Positions 46,660-57,679 of a DNA stretch of 64,000 nucleotides are shown here, in pieces. The DNA is from Heloderma charlesbogerti (taxonomy: Eukaryota > Chordata > Lepidosauria > Squamata > Helodermatidae): the NCBI GenBank assembly GCA_026122225.1, contig JANEZZ010001513.1, positions 620,001-684,000 on the forward strand, read 5' to 3'. Each line of letters starts with the position of its first letter. Positions within the stretch are counted from its first letter, which is position 1. The translations under genes were made by a program, and so were the position numbers. The notes under the pieces are model-generated. The model saw only the letters and a list, made by a program, of their open reading frames with translations. It ran no database searches and was not told the DNA's origin.

Positions 46660-46805
46660 AGCTCATTATCTGCGATCTATTTAAAAACAGAACAAAGGGC
46701 ATTTAGTACAGGAGACGCCTTGGAGGGTCACGGCGTCATGTAAAGACAAACTTCCATGAAGGAGCAATCTCAATCGCAGGATAAAAGCTCCGTGTGAAGA
46801 AAGCC
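46660..46805 (+). repeat. Unclassified repeat, family R2 (copy 1)
   Basis: It aligns with 60895-61035: TGCGATCTATTTAAAAACAG against CCGATCTTTTAAAAAACGGG, GGAGACGCCTTGGAGGGTCA against GGAGATGCCCTGGAGGTTGA, and GTCATGTAAAG in both. Confidence 0.65.
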
Positions 46806-47683
46806 CATATCTCGTACAGCCATCGATTTCATATGGATGCTCATTTAGATATATGGTCTGCTTACATTGACATATATGTTAGAAATGGAATTGTTAAATC
46901 CTTGTTTTTCCCTCTTCCTGGTGATGTAAATGATTATTGTGTATGGATTTTTTTATGACATCTTGTCTTGTCTTGTCTTTTTCTTCTCCCCCCACTCTTC
47001 TTTTGTGGTTTCCCCCCACTTTGGGGGGTTCTTGTTGTATTTGAATTTATTTTTATTTTTAAAAAACTCTCTCTCTCTCTCTCTCTCTCTCCCCCACCAC
47101 CAATCCATGCATATAGAATATTAGATCAAAATAGAGATGCAGCCACTTAAGCAGGTCTCGATCTGGTCAGAGCCTGGTGTTTAGGAACCCGTGGTACACT
47201 GCCTTGAGTTTCATGACAGAAGAAAGGTGGGATATAAATGCAGTAAAAATAATAATATAATAATAAATAGCTGTCTATGAATTTATGACATGGTTGGGGG
47301 AGTATTCAAACATTTAATCTCCCACCAGTAATCTGAAGTGACTGGTCTAGGAAGAATTCTACTTCATGTTAATTTTGCATGTACTCATCTCTGAACTCAC
47401 GTAGAAAATGCTAACAGTTGAAAGTATTTTCCTTGCATCCATTGGCAAATGGCTTGGAATATGAAGGAAAGATCATTCATAGGGTTTTAACATTTGGCCT
47501 GTTCTTGAAAAAAGAATTACTAGTCTTACTAGTTCTGGACTATTTGGTATTGCTATGCACTATGGGATGGTGAGTGGGGAGTACAGTATTATAGGCACAT
47601 ATTGTTTACATATTTAGCCCTAAAAAGATCAGTCAAACATAGAATCAACACAGAAGTGTACCATTAAAGGTTATGCCCATATG
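46806..47683. other. Intergenic sequence with (TC)n and a SINE-like tail
   Basis: (TC)n at 47067-47091. 47205-47275 (ACTGCCTTGAGTTTCATGAC, AAGGTGGGATATAAATGCAG, AATAAT tail) is the 3' end of a SINE or L2-type element on the plus strand. Nothing else seen. Confidence 0.6.
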
Positions 47684-47874
47684 CAGTGGAGGCTGGTGGC
47701 TCCGATGTCAGTGGGGTAGTGAATACGCTCAGGATTTCAGTCAGAACTCTAAAGGAGCTATCCAAGGTACAGAGTACCTTGGATAGCTCCTTGGAGTTCT
47801 GACTGGTTCTGAATGAAACCCGGAGCAGATTCACCACCCCACTGACCTTGGAGCCACCAGCCTGTACTCCATTG
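47684..47874. mobile_element. Palindromic MITE, 191 bp
   Basis: CAGTGGAGGCTGGTGGCTCC at the left and GGAGCCACCAGCCTGTACTC at the right, with AGGAGCTATCCAAGGTAC and GTACCTTGGATAGCTCCT meeting at the centre. The arms are about 90 bp each with small differences. Confidence 0.85.
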
Positions 47875-47904
47875 TCTCCCATACAATGTACATATGAAAT
47901 TGTC

Positions 47905-48060
47905 TTATACTGAGGATGCCATTGGTTTATCTAGCCCAATCTTGTTGGATCTTGACTGGTAGCAACCCCTACCCAAGAATGTTTCCCAGCCTGATCTTTT
48001 ATTAACAGGAGGTGCTGGGGACTGAAAGTTCAACACATGCTCCCTAATGCCAGGTGATCG
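47905..48060 (-). mobile_element. tRNA-derived SINE, antisense, degraded
   Basis: CCATTGGTTTATCTAGCCCA, TTGACTGGTAGCAA, GTTTCCCAGCCTGATC and GGTGCTGGGGACTGAAAGTT follow the reversed order of the SINE whose tail is at 42480-42605. The complemented B-box region is eroded. Confidence 0.65.
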
Positions 48061-48144
48061 TCTGAACTTTCCAGATATTGGTATGTGAAACCTGGACCAA
48101 TCCTGAAGTTGAGACTCATGGCAGAAATGAACTCTACAACTTAC

Positions 48145-48232
48145 ACTGCAATCCTATACATGCCTACTCAGAAGTAAGTACCATTGAATTCAGTGGGGCT
48201 ACTTTCAGGTAAGTGGGTATAGGATTGCAGCC
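48145..48232. mobile_element. CAATCCTATAC-family palindromic MITE
   Basis: ACTGCAATCCTATACATGCC and GTGGGTATAGGATTGCAGCC are the inverted ends; TACTCAGAAGTAAGTACCAT and TGGGGCTACTTTCAGGTAAG face each other. The clearest copy in the window. Confidence 0.9.
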
Positions 48233-48317
48233 ATACGGGAATCCTAGGAGGGTCTGCCTATATAGCTAACCAAAACTGTATTTTTTCCACTTATAAAGAC
48301 ACCTTGTAAAACCAAGG

Positions 48318-48811
48318 GGCTGGATCCAAACATGTAAGTCACACTTAAAAAAAAAAGAAAAAAGGTAAAGGTGTCCCCAACCAGTCGTGTCCGACTCTAG
48401 GTTGTGGTGCTCATCTCCATTTCTAAGCCAAAGAGCCAGCACTGTCCGAAGACGCTTCCGTGGTCATGTGGCCGGCATGACTGAACACCGAGGCGCACGG
48501 AACGCTGTTACCTTTCCCGCCGAAGCGGTACCTATTTATCTACTTGCAATTTCTTGCTTTCGAACTGCTAGGTTGGCAGGAGCTGGGACTGAAGACGGGA
48601 GCTCACTCTGTCACACAGCACTCGGGTCTCGAACTGCTGTCCTGCTGACCTTCCGGTCTGCAATTCAGTGTCTTAACCACTAAGCCACCACGGCCCTTTT
48701 AAGTCACACTTAGGTCCCATTTAAATCAACAGGAAAAGTGAGTCAAGACTAACTTAAATCCCATTGATTAAGTGGGACCTAACAGTGATTAATTTAGTCT
48801 GGATCCAAGTT
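48318..48811. mobile_element. GGATCCAA-ended MITE split by a Sauria SINE
   Basis: Ends CTGGATCCAAACATGTAAGT and GTCTGGATCCAAG are inverted. Without the SINE the two parts join at the duplicated TAAGTCACACTTA into a palindromic element whose arms include CTTAGGTCCCATTTAAATCA and AGTGGGACCTAACAGTGATT. Confidence 0.7.
48348..48699 (-). mobile_element. Sauria-type SINE with 13-bp target duplication
   Basis: On the minus strand it begins GGGCCGTGGTGGCTTAGTGG (A-box-like), carries GCAGTTCGAGACCC (B-box-like), then the body with GCCGGCCACATGACCACG, and ends AGTCGGACACGACTGG, shared with BovB 3' ends. TAAGTCACACTTA lies at both edges (48335-48347 and 48700-48712). It is a nonautonomous element thought to use BovB machinery. 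Confidence 0.9.
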
Positions 48812-50276
48812 ATTGATTAGATTTTTGTAAATTAGATTTACAATCCAATCCTAAAACTTTTCCAGATAATTGCAAAAGATGTAGTACACCACCTGCACAA
48901 TGTTAGAAACCATAATGTTACCCCAGAGGTACTGCAATTTTACCTTGCTATGCAGCAAAATACACCAGTACAAATACTATCTGGACATGCAAAATATAGA
49001 TGAGCAATATTTTTAGAACAACAGTTTACTAGTTTTGTTCTTTAATCATCTGTAACATGGCAGCTATTTCAATATGAGGAAAGCATTTTAATGTTCTGTT
49101 GTGGGTCGGTGTTTTCAATATTTCAAAGGGTCCTTATGGATTTTGTTCATAAAACCAGCACTAGTTCCATGCAAGTGTCTTGGGAATCAATTAGTGGCTC
49201 TGAAAAGGATTGCATGTCCTCATCCATAACAAATGATGCATCCTAGTTCAGTAGACCTGGGTGAGTATGACAATGAAGATGCACATCTCTTTTCATGTTG
49301 GCTGTGTATGCAGTATTCTGTACATAGATCTCTGTTGCTGGGCTGGGGCATATTGATCAAGAAGTTATAGCGTAAATTGAAACAATTTCTATCTGTATAT
49401 TTTAGGGTTTTTTTTAAAAAAAGCAAAAGTTCCTTGGTAACTAAATTTTGTTTCCACCGATTGTTAGCATTGTATACAAAACTGTTGAGGTGGTTTCCTG
49501 ACCCCAAACACGTTTACATGGAAGTAAGTTCCATGGATTTAAATGGAAATTAAATTGCTTCCAAGTAAATGTGCTTAGGCTTAAGGCCTAAATTGGCTGT
49601 GTTTCAAATGCTTTCTTTAAAACAGCAGAAGCTGTGGCATGTTAGAATGGTTAACTCTTTTCTGCATATACCATATCTTCTTAATCAAGCAACCCACCCA
49701 TTTAGTATCACCTTCAAGATAAAGACTGGCTCCATATGGTTCTCTTTGCTCATGCTCATTTCTTAAAACAGAAAGCCCATGGTCAAGTTATCAAAAACAG
49801 ATAGAGGTGGTTAAACTGAAACTGAAATCAGGAAACCCTAAATGAACTTAGCAGGTTTTCTTACTGGCAAACTACCAAGATGATGACTGTTTGTCAGTAT
49901 TATCTGCAGCCTAGAAAAGCAAAGAATTTGAAATTAAGCAGGTACATCTGAAGAGCTTCAAAACAGTAAGCAGTAAAACAGTTAACTAAACTGTACAGAG
50001 AATAAAGCACATAACTCATATTAACTAACAGTAAATTGACACAAGCATTTTTTCCTCACTTTACAATCCCAGTTTCCATCAACTCAGGTGAGAGATATAT
50101 ATACACAGGAGAACTAGTGTCTCAACTAGTGGAGATGCTACAAGTCCCACTGATCCTGTCTTCCCCAAGCCCCACCCACTCAAAGTTCCTTCTAACTGCT
50201 CCAACCCAATTGCTCTACACCAATAGAAGCTACTCTTATCAGCCAGGGTTGTTAAATGGAACCTACATTTCTGAGG
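48812..50276. other. Intergenic sequence, little recognised
   Basis: 49503-49581 (GTTTACATGGAAGTAAGTTC, TTGCTTCCAAGTAAATGTGC) is a probable short palindromic MITE. The rest shows no feature. Confidence 0.5.
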
Positions 50277-51650
50277 AATCATAGAATCATAGAATAGTAG
50301 GGTTGGAAGGGGCCTACAAGGCCATCGAGTCCAACCCCCTGCCAAATGCAGGAATCCAAGTCAGAGCATCCCTGACAAATGGCTGTCCAGCCTCATCTTG
50401 AAGGCCTCCAGTGTGGGAGAGCCCACCACCTCCCCAGGTAATTGGTTCCATTGTCGTATTGCTCTTACAGTCAGGAAGTTTTTCCTGATGTTCAGCCGGA
50501 TTCTGGCTTCCTGTAACTTGAGCCCATTATTCCGTGTCCTGCACTCTGGGATGATCAAGAAGAGATCCTGGCCTTCTTCTCTGTGACAACCTTTCAAGTA
50601 CTTGAAGAGTGCTATCATATCTCCCCTCAGTCTTCTCTTCCCAAGGCTAAACATGCCCAGTTCTTTCAGTCTCTCTTCATAGGGCTTTGTTTCCAGTCCC
50701 CTGATCATCTCTGTTGCCCTCCTCTGAACCCTCTCCAGTTTGTCTGCATCCTTCTTAAAGTGCGGTGCCCAGAACTGGACACAGTACTCCAGATGAGGCC
50801 TAACCAGTGCTGAGTAGAGGGGAACTAGTACTTCCTGGGATTTGGAAGCTATGCTTCTATGAATGCAGCCCAAAAGAGCATTTGCCTTTTTTGCAGCCAC
50901 ATCACATTGTTGGCTCATATTCAGCTTGTGATAGACAACAATTCCAAGATCCTTCTTGCTTGTAGTGTGGTTGAGCCACGTATCCCCCATCTTGTAACTG
51001 CATTTGGTTTCTTTTTCCTGGGTGAAGAACTTGGCATTTATCCCTATTAAATGTCATTCTGTTGTTTTCTGCCCAGCGCTCCAGTCTATCCAGATCACTT
51101 TGAATTTTGTTTCTGTCTTCCAAAGTATTAGCTATCCCGCCCAATTTTGTGTCATCTGCAAATTTGATCAGCATTCCCTGCACCTCCTCCTCCAAGTCAT
51201 TAATACAAATGTTGAAGAGCACTGGGCCCAGGACTGAGCCCTGCGGTACCCCACTCGTTACCTCTCCCCAGTTTGAGAAGGTCCCATTGATAAGCACTCT
51301 TTGAGTCTTATTCTGTAGCCAACTGTGGATCCACCTGATCGTTGTTTCATCTAGCCCACTTTGAGCTAGTTTGCTCATCAGGATATCATGGGGCACTTTG
51401 TCGAAAGCTTTGCTGAAGTCGAGGTATATAATGTCTACAGCATTCCCACGGTCTACAAGGGAGGTTACTTGATCAAAAAATGAGATCAGATTTGTCTGGC
51501 AGGACTTGTTTTTGACAAATCCATGTTGGCTTCGAGTAATCACGGCACTGTTGTCAAGGTGTTTCCAGATGGATTCCTTTATCATCTGCTCCAGAATTTT
51601 CCCAGGGATTGATGTCAGACTGACTGGTCTGTAGTTAAAGCATGTCTCTG
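50277..51650 (-). mobile_element. CR1 LINE, 5'-truncated, reverse transcriptase retained
   Basis: Read leftwards: NYRPVSLTSIPGKILEQMI, YLDFSKAFDKVPHDIL (motif A), TSGVPQGSVLGPVLFNICIN (motif B), KFADDTKLGGIA (motif C), then a frameshift near 50985 into DLGIVVYHKLNMSQQCDVAA, HLEYCVQFWAPHFKKD and PTLEAFKMRLDSHLSGML. It ends with the reversed CATAGAATCATAGAATAG tail at 50277. The endonuclease and 5' part are missing. The catalytic FADD is intact, but truncation and the frameshift make it inactive. Confidence 0.93.
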
Positions 51651-53459
51651 AGGGCCAACTACTGGAGACAAATGACTTGCCCAAGATAAGCTGAGTGTGT
51701 GGAAGAAGTGGAGCCAACTGGTGATGCTGAGACAAGGAGACTTACCCAAGAGCACAAACTGAATGTAAGGTGGTAGAGGTGGGTAACTGACTCAGCTCCA
51801 AACATTAATCCCTCATATGGGGTTTCCCTTCCAAAAATTACTTTTACATCAGATTTCCTGTTCCCCCTACCCCCCAAAAATTGCTCCCAATTTCCCTGGC
51901 CTTCCAAAGAAAGAAAATTCCAGCTTCTTATTCAGCTGTATGAAAGAGAAAGGAAGTACCACAACGTTGCAAATAAAACAAGCATGTTGGAGAGGGAGGA
52001 GCCTTTCCTGAAAGAACCGATTTCTTCCCCTAGATACACATGTGCAAAGTGCATGCACACATTAACTCATTATTAACTTCAAGGGATAAAAGCAAGTTTA
52101 TATGTTTATAAATGTATTTTTATATGGTCCTTCTGTAAATACTTTTTTTGTACTTTGTATAATGTGCTTTAATGATTTTTAATTTTTGTGAAACGCTCAA
52201 AGAGCTTCAGCTATGGGGCAGTAAAGAAATATAATAAATCAATAAATTTTACAAAACAAAAGGGGATTTGGATGAGGGCATCATACATCTGCACAAGGCT
52301 TACATATATACAAGTATACATACACCCGCAACAAACAGAGTTCATAACCAAACAGGCAAACAGAGTTGTGAGTAAAGTGGAAAATCCCTTTCCCCAAAGA
52401 CCTGAGCCACACATATGCACAACCTCACACATCCTCTTGAACTGAAAAGATCTTGAAGGAGTCCCATGAAAAAAGAAACTTGGACAAGGCAGGATGCTGC
52501 TTCTGCTGCTCCATTGAAAATCATGCCAGGGAAGACAAATGAGAAAGTGGAGGCCAAAGTGATTAGTGGGCTTGGAGAGGCATTGAATGGAAACTCCATG
52601 GGCTGACCAGCGCTGCTGTCGCTGGGCTTCATTGTTGTTCAGTCCTGGCCAGCTGCCTCTGAATTATTGTGGAGGGAGAAAAGGCAATGGCAGGCAGAAG
52701 CCGCTGGATCACAAGTTACTGAACAAATGTCCAATATTTAAATTAAGATCTAATCAACAACCAGCATCCTTCTGCCACTCTCTCCTCCTTCACTAGTCTG
52801 GGACGCAGGAGTACAGATGTCCATGCAGGTGCTCTTCCGTGTCAGGTAGGAACAAGCCTGGGGAACCTTCTGAGCTCTCCTGCATGGGCATTCTGATCCC
52901 TGCTCCATCTTAAGGAGATACAAACCCCCAGTAAAATGAATCTTGACTTTATGATGTTTCCCACTCCACCATCTAATAAATGTGGTTCCATGCACTGTGT
53001 GCACTGAATAAACAGCCAGAACTCACAGAAGCATTGTGAATCATCAACATATTTTCGTGTTTATCTTTTCTCAGATAAATTCTGTCTAAGAGTCTTTCAG
53101 AACTTACCCAGAGTGAATCTACTCAGCCAATTTAGTGTGGAGCGAGAACACATTTGGGTTATTCACAACAGATGATGCTGTCGTCAATCCACAGCAACCT
53201 CACAGCTTCCCTCTGGAAAAGGCACATTTTCAGAAAGTCCTTTTAGTGCATCTTTTTTCCTTAAACTCAGCTCCTGAGCAGTTCTGCTGCAGTGTATCCT
53301 GTCCCCCGCATTAAACCTTGGCATGCCTCTGTGACCTAGCAGTGACATGGCCAAGGGGTGGGAATGCCCCTCCCCATATTCCCCCTTTTTCTACATTCGC
53401 AGTAGGATGCTTTTGGACACAGGCTTTCTTTCCCACTTAGCACTGTTTCATCCCCTCAC
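51651..53459. other. Intergenic sequence with an L2 tail at 52120-52247
   Basis: 52120-52247 (AATTTTTGTGAAACGCTCAA, AGAGCTTCAGCTATGGGGCA, AATAAATCAATAAA) is the plus-strand 3' end of an L2. The remainder has no recognisable repeat or exon. Confidence 0.65.
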
Positions 53460-53935
53460 TATATCGCAGTAGTGCTGTTTTCCCATTCACAATATGTAGC
53501 CTAGTGCAGTAGCCACTCTACCCATTCACAGTATGCAGCCTGTTTTTCCCATTCATAATAGCACAGTCGCACTGTTTCAATCACTCAAAATAGCACAGTA
53601 GCTGCTTTATCCATTCACAATATGCAAACTGTTTTTCCTATTCATAATAGCACAGTAGTGCTGTTTCGATCATTCAGAATAGCACAGTAGCTGCTTTACC
53701 CAATCGGTTTATTTAGCCTCTTTTTCCCATTCACAATAGCACAGTTTCAAGCATTCGCAATACCACAGTAGCTGCTTTACTCATTTACAGTATGTAGCCT
53801 GTTTTTCCGATTCATAATAGCAGAGTAGCACTGTTTCAAGCATTCACAATAGTGCAGTAACCTCTTCACCCATTCAGATTATTTGGCCCATTTTTCCCAT
53901 TCACAACAGCGCAGTATCTTTTAATCTTTCACAAT
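53460..53935. repeat. Minisatellite, unit about 89 bp, 5-6 copies
   Basis: The word GCCTGTTTTTCCCATTCA and variants recurs at about 53538, 53627, 53716, 53797 and 53886, a spacing of 89, 89, 81 and 89. Within each unit CATTCACAATAGCACAGTAG is itself repeated, so the unit arose from shorter repeats. Confidence 0.85.
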
Positions 53936-55111
53936 ATCCCAATGGTGGATGAGAGGGGAGAGGTGTGGGGTAAACTACAGGGCATCATTCAGCACTTCCA
54001 GTAAACTTCCCTGAGCAGGAGAGTGTGGACAGGGGTGGGGAACAGGCCACTCTCATGTACTGAGCAGTACCTGCGGTGTTGATGACGTTCAGTTCTACTC
54101 CACCCACCCAACCCTAAATATGGGGGTTTCAAGTGCAGTTTGACCCATGAAAGCAAGTTTTTATATAGTGTATGCTCTGCTTTTCTTGCTTTGTGTGCCC
54201 CTGACGAATGAAAGTGATTTCATAAAAATCTGGCTATAATGAGAAAGTGCTTCTCATTCAGTTTCCATGTAGATTGGTCCCCAAACTGCTCTAAACAGAA
54301 AGCTACTTTGGTTTGGTTTATTTCTGGGGTGGCAGGAGGGGGCGACACCTTCTCTCTTGTTTGATGTATCTTCCTGATGATGGAGGGTGTCAATTTCCAC
54401 CACAATAATGATCTAGAATGTTTGAGAATGTGTTCTAAACTTGCCTAAAGTAACTGAAACATTTGTCCACATTTTTTTAAGTGTGTAAAAGATGACCTTG
54501 AAATTTGTAACTTCCTGAATCAGCATTTACAGAGTACGTGAACAACCTTGACAGCAATGAGGAAATAAATTTTAACAGAATTGAGCTGTAGTTGAACATT
54601 TTCAGTATGAAGTATTAGGCAAAGACATATAGGCCTTCATCCTTACAATACAAGGTGATGTGTCGGTGATGCATGATCTTTCCATTACTGGTCCACTGAA
54701 AAAAAAAGTTAAAGCTTGATATTATACTCAACTTTTTTAAAATAGAGAATCACAAATAAAGAGACTCTAGGTTTGATCTACATATTCAGCCGTCCTGAAA
54801 CCACTTCACAATTAGGCAGTGGAATCACATGTTAGAATGTTTCTCAGATTAATAATAACAGCAACAACACTCCCTGCCCTTGGAACCCTAGCATATCATC
54901 TTATTCCTGACATGCAAGTTTTCTATGTGGTAGAACATTCAGACATGTAATCCTCCCCCCTTCCTGATATGGTACAGTTTCAAAATGAATACCTCCAGGG
55001 ATATTTAGCACTCTTATTAGAGGATCCATCACCAGTGATGCTACATATTACAGCATTGCAGAATATCCTCCCTCCCATGTAGATAATATATGGAATGTCC
55101 CTAGTTCTTCC
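53936..55111. other. Intergenic sequence, no feature seen
   Basis: No coding or repeat signature recognised. Confidence 0.45.
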
Positions 55112-55365
55112 CTTAAGAACATAAGGAAAACCTGGCTGGACTGGACAACAGGTCCATCAATTCCAGCATCCAGTTCCCATAATGATGAGCCAGATGCTTC
55201 TCTGAAGCTCACAACTAGGGCAAGTAGACAAGAACCTTTCCATTGTTGCCCCCAGCAATTGTTATTGAGAGACATACTGCTTCTGAATTTGAGGTTCCCA
55301 TATAGCCAATAGCTAATGGCCATTTCCAGACTTATCCCCCATGAATTTGTCTAATTCCCATTTAA
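55112..55365 (-). mobile_element. CR1-clade (L3-like) LINE 3' UTR, antisense
   Basis: TTAAGAACATAAGGAAAACC, CTGGACTGGACAACAGGTCC, TACTGCTTCTGAATTTGAGG and CCATGAATTTGTCTAATTCC follow the reversed order of the 3' end of 3132-3606. Confidence 0.75.
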
Positions 55366-55665
55366 ATCCTTCCTGGTGATGGCTCCCACAACTCTGGAGT
55401 GCTCTCCCCAGTGAGATCTGTGTGGCATCAACATTGTCATCTTTTTGGTACCAGGTCAAGACTTTACTCCCAAGCATTTGAGAGCACATGATGGGGCATT
55501 TCACTTTTTAATCAGGTCATGATAGTTGTATTGTCAGCAGGTTTAAACTTGTTTTTAAACTGTTTTAAATTTGTGAATGTTAAAGGTTTTATATTCTATT
55601 TTACCATGCTGAGAACCGCCCACAGTACTTTTTTCTATTGGGCGATATAGAAATGTAATCAATGA
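55366..55665 (+). mobile_element. L2 LINE 3' end, degraded
   Basis: CACAACTCTGGAGTGCTCTC, CAGGTCAAGACTTTACTCCC, then a T-rich UTR and GAGAACCGCCCACAGTACTT, CTATTGGGCGATATAGAAAT. It abuts the preceding LINE directly. Confidence 0.8.
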
Positions 55666-55679
55666 ATGCAGTGCAGTGC

Positions 55680-55850
55680 AGTGCCGGCTCCAGGTTTCTG
55701 AGGTGCCTTGAACCTTCAATGGGCCACCTCCCTCAGTGAGTCTATCTTCTCACCGCCATTGTCCCCAGCTGCTATTGTTCCTTCTTCTTTTTCTCATCAC
55801 TTGGTGGAGTTGGTTTATTTTCTGTGAACCAGGTCATTGAAAGTAATGTT
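55680..55850 (-). repeat. Unclassified interspersed repeat, family R1 (antisense partial copy)
   Basis: AGTGCCGGCTCCAGGTTTCT, CCACCTCCCTCAGTGAGTCT, ATCTTCTCACCGCCATTGTC and CAGCTGCTATTG are the complement of 57935-58035 and 43545-43615. Confidence 0.65.
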
Positions 55851-55865
55851 TGTTTTGGCTCCAAG

Positions 55866-56011
55866 AGGGGTTCCAAGCAGCTGCAGTTAGCAAGGGAGCC
55901 AATAGTTTAATCCCTCCACAATATCCCTGATGTAGCATCACTCCTACATTGGGGCATTTTGGAGAGGTTAAACTATTGGCTCCCTTGCTAACTGCAGCTA
56001 CTTAGAACCCC
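55866..56011. mobile_element. Palindromic MITE, 146 bp
   Basis: GCAGTTAGCAAGGGAGCCAA at the left pairs with TTGGCTCCCTTGCTAACTGC at the right without mismatch, and TAGTTTAATCCCTCC pairs with GGAGAGGTTAAACTA nearly perfectly. Confidence 0.85.
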
Positions 56012-56321
56012 CCACTGCAGCTGCTCAGAGCTCAACTCAGTGCTGAGCATCATGGGGCAGCCAAGATGGGTCTTTTAAGATTCCACCACCACCACCACCA
56101 CTCAGCACTGATGCAATGCCAAGTATAGAGAAATCAAGTGATGTGAATGGATGTGTGATCCAAGCCAGGGCTAACGAATCCACTCAAGAAAGATGGACTG
56201 ACATGTTAAGAGCAAATGCAATGGTTTCATCCCCCTGAGACAATAGTGTATCTATCATCTACAGATACTATAAAGATACTATAAAGAACCCAGATGAGGG
56301 AATGTGGAGATATGGAAGAGC

Positions 56322-56660
56322 TATTCATTCATTCATTCATTCATTCATTTATCGCCCATCTGGCTGGTCACCCAGCCACTCTGGGCGATGTACAACAATA
56401 GAACAGTTGAAAACAATAAAATTCTACATTAAAAACATATTTCTAAAAATACCCTAACCCACCCCAAATGCCTGCCTGAACAACCACGTTTTTAATGCAT
56501 GGCGGAAGCTCATTAAAGAGTGGACATGGCAGAGTTCCCTAGGGAGGGAGTTCCACAGAGTGGGGACCACCACAGAGAAGGCCCTCTCCCTCGTCTTCAC
56601 CAGTCTAGCTGTCCTGGCTGATGGGACAGGGAGAAGGCCATCCGAGAACTTGCTTCCAAC
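56322..56660 (-). mobile_element. L2-type LINE 3' end, antisense, with (ATTC)n tail
   Basis: (ATTC)n at 56322-56349, then TATCGCCCATCTGGCTGGTC, GCCACTCTGGGCGATGTACA and the reversed coding end GAGTTCCACAGAGTGGGGAC, GAGAAGGCCCTCTCCCTCGT. Confidence 0.75.
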
Positions 56661-57679
56661 TAAAAAAACTGGTCCTTAGAAAATGGTACCATGCTGGATG
56701 TGAAAGTCTGACCCACACACTTCATTGAACCACATGACCGCTAAGAGAACAGGGATGTTAGGGAGGTGCAATTATTAGCAACTCAGATGGCAGGAAGAAA
56801 CCTACACAATTCTTCTTCTCAGCTATCCAAGTAGTGGGTGATGGAGTTCAGGGTTTTGAGAGGACATTCGCAGAAGCCAGGGACAGAGACCATGCACATA
56901 AAATCCCAAAAGTTATATCTTCTGTGGGAGCTTTCAATTAAAAAAACAACAACACTGAAGGGAATTAAAAGGAAACTGGGCATAAACTAAACTTTCTACT
57001 TAAACATTCTTGGCTTGAATCATTTTGACAGTATCCTGTTCACCTTCAAAAGAACAATTTTTCTCCCAAAATATTAAATGGGAAAAAGTATAACAAGAAA
57101 GAAGTGAAATGGAAAATTGCTAAAGCCTAAGAACATAGCATACAGAAAGACAGCTTTCCCCCTTCAAAGCTGTGAGATGATATGAAAGAAAAGCAGGGGG
57201 GGGGGAGCTTGCAGTGTGAGGGTGGAAGAACTGAGGCAAGGAAAAGCAAAACTGAAAACAGAATATGAAATAATTGATTTTCTTATGGAAGGATTGAAAA
57301 AAGAATTATATGTAGGAGAGAATCTAGAGAGGCAGTTGCAATACCATAAATACCTTTCTATAAACTAGATTTTCCATAAAGTGCTTAAACATAATTGGTC
57401 TGGACATCTGTTAGTGAGCTGGATTTTTTCCAACTCATTGTACCATGGCCCAGGGAGCTTCATTTTTTCCCCCTTTACCCTAAAAAGCATGCCTTGGTTT
57501 TGTGAGGTTTTAATCCCTAGGATGCTGTACAATATTGGGGGGGGGGGGATGGAGAAATTGGCAGTTCAAGTTTCTCTGAAAACTGTTGTTAAAAAACAAA
57601 ACCTGTTGAATATATATGCAAAGGGGTTACTGAAAGGGAAATCCCATTTGTGCAACCCTTTTTAATTACGTAGCAGTGT
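56661..57679. other. Intergenic sequence, no feature seen
   Basis: AT-rich; homopolymer G runs near 57196 and 57538. No repeat family recognised. Confidence 0.45.

Noticed and set aside
48348..48699. Functional tRNA gene (A- and B-box-like sequences)
   Set aside because: The boxes belong to a Sauria SINE flanked by a target duplication; no cloverleaf with anticodon arm is apparent.
50902..51735. Endogenous retrovirus pol
   Set aside because: FADD motif, YRPVSL and LDFSKAFD blocks and the ATTCTATG tail are those of CR1, not a retrovirus; no LTR found anywhere in the window.
53460..53935. CRISPR-like array
   Set aside because: Eukaryotic context; units are contiguous degenerate tandem repeats of about 89 bp without distinct repeat and spacer.
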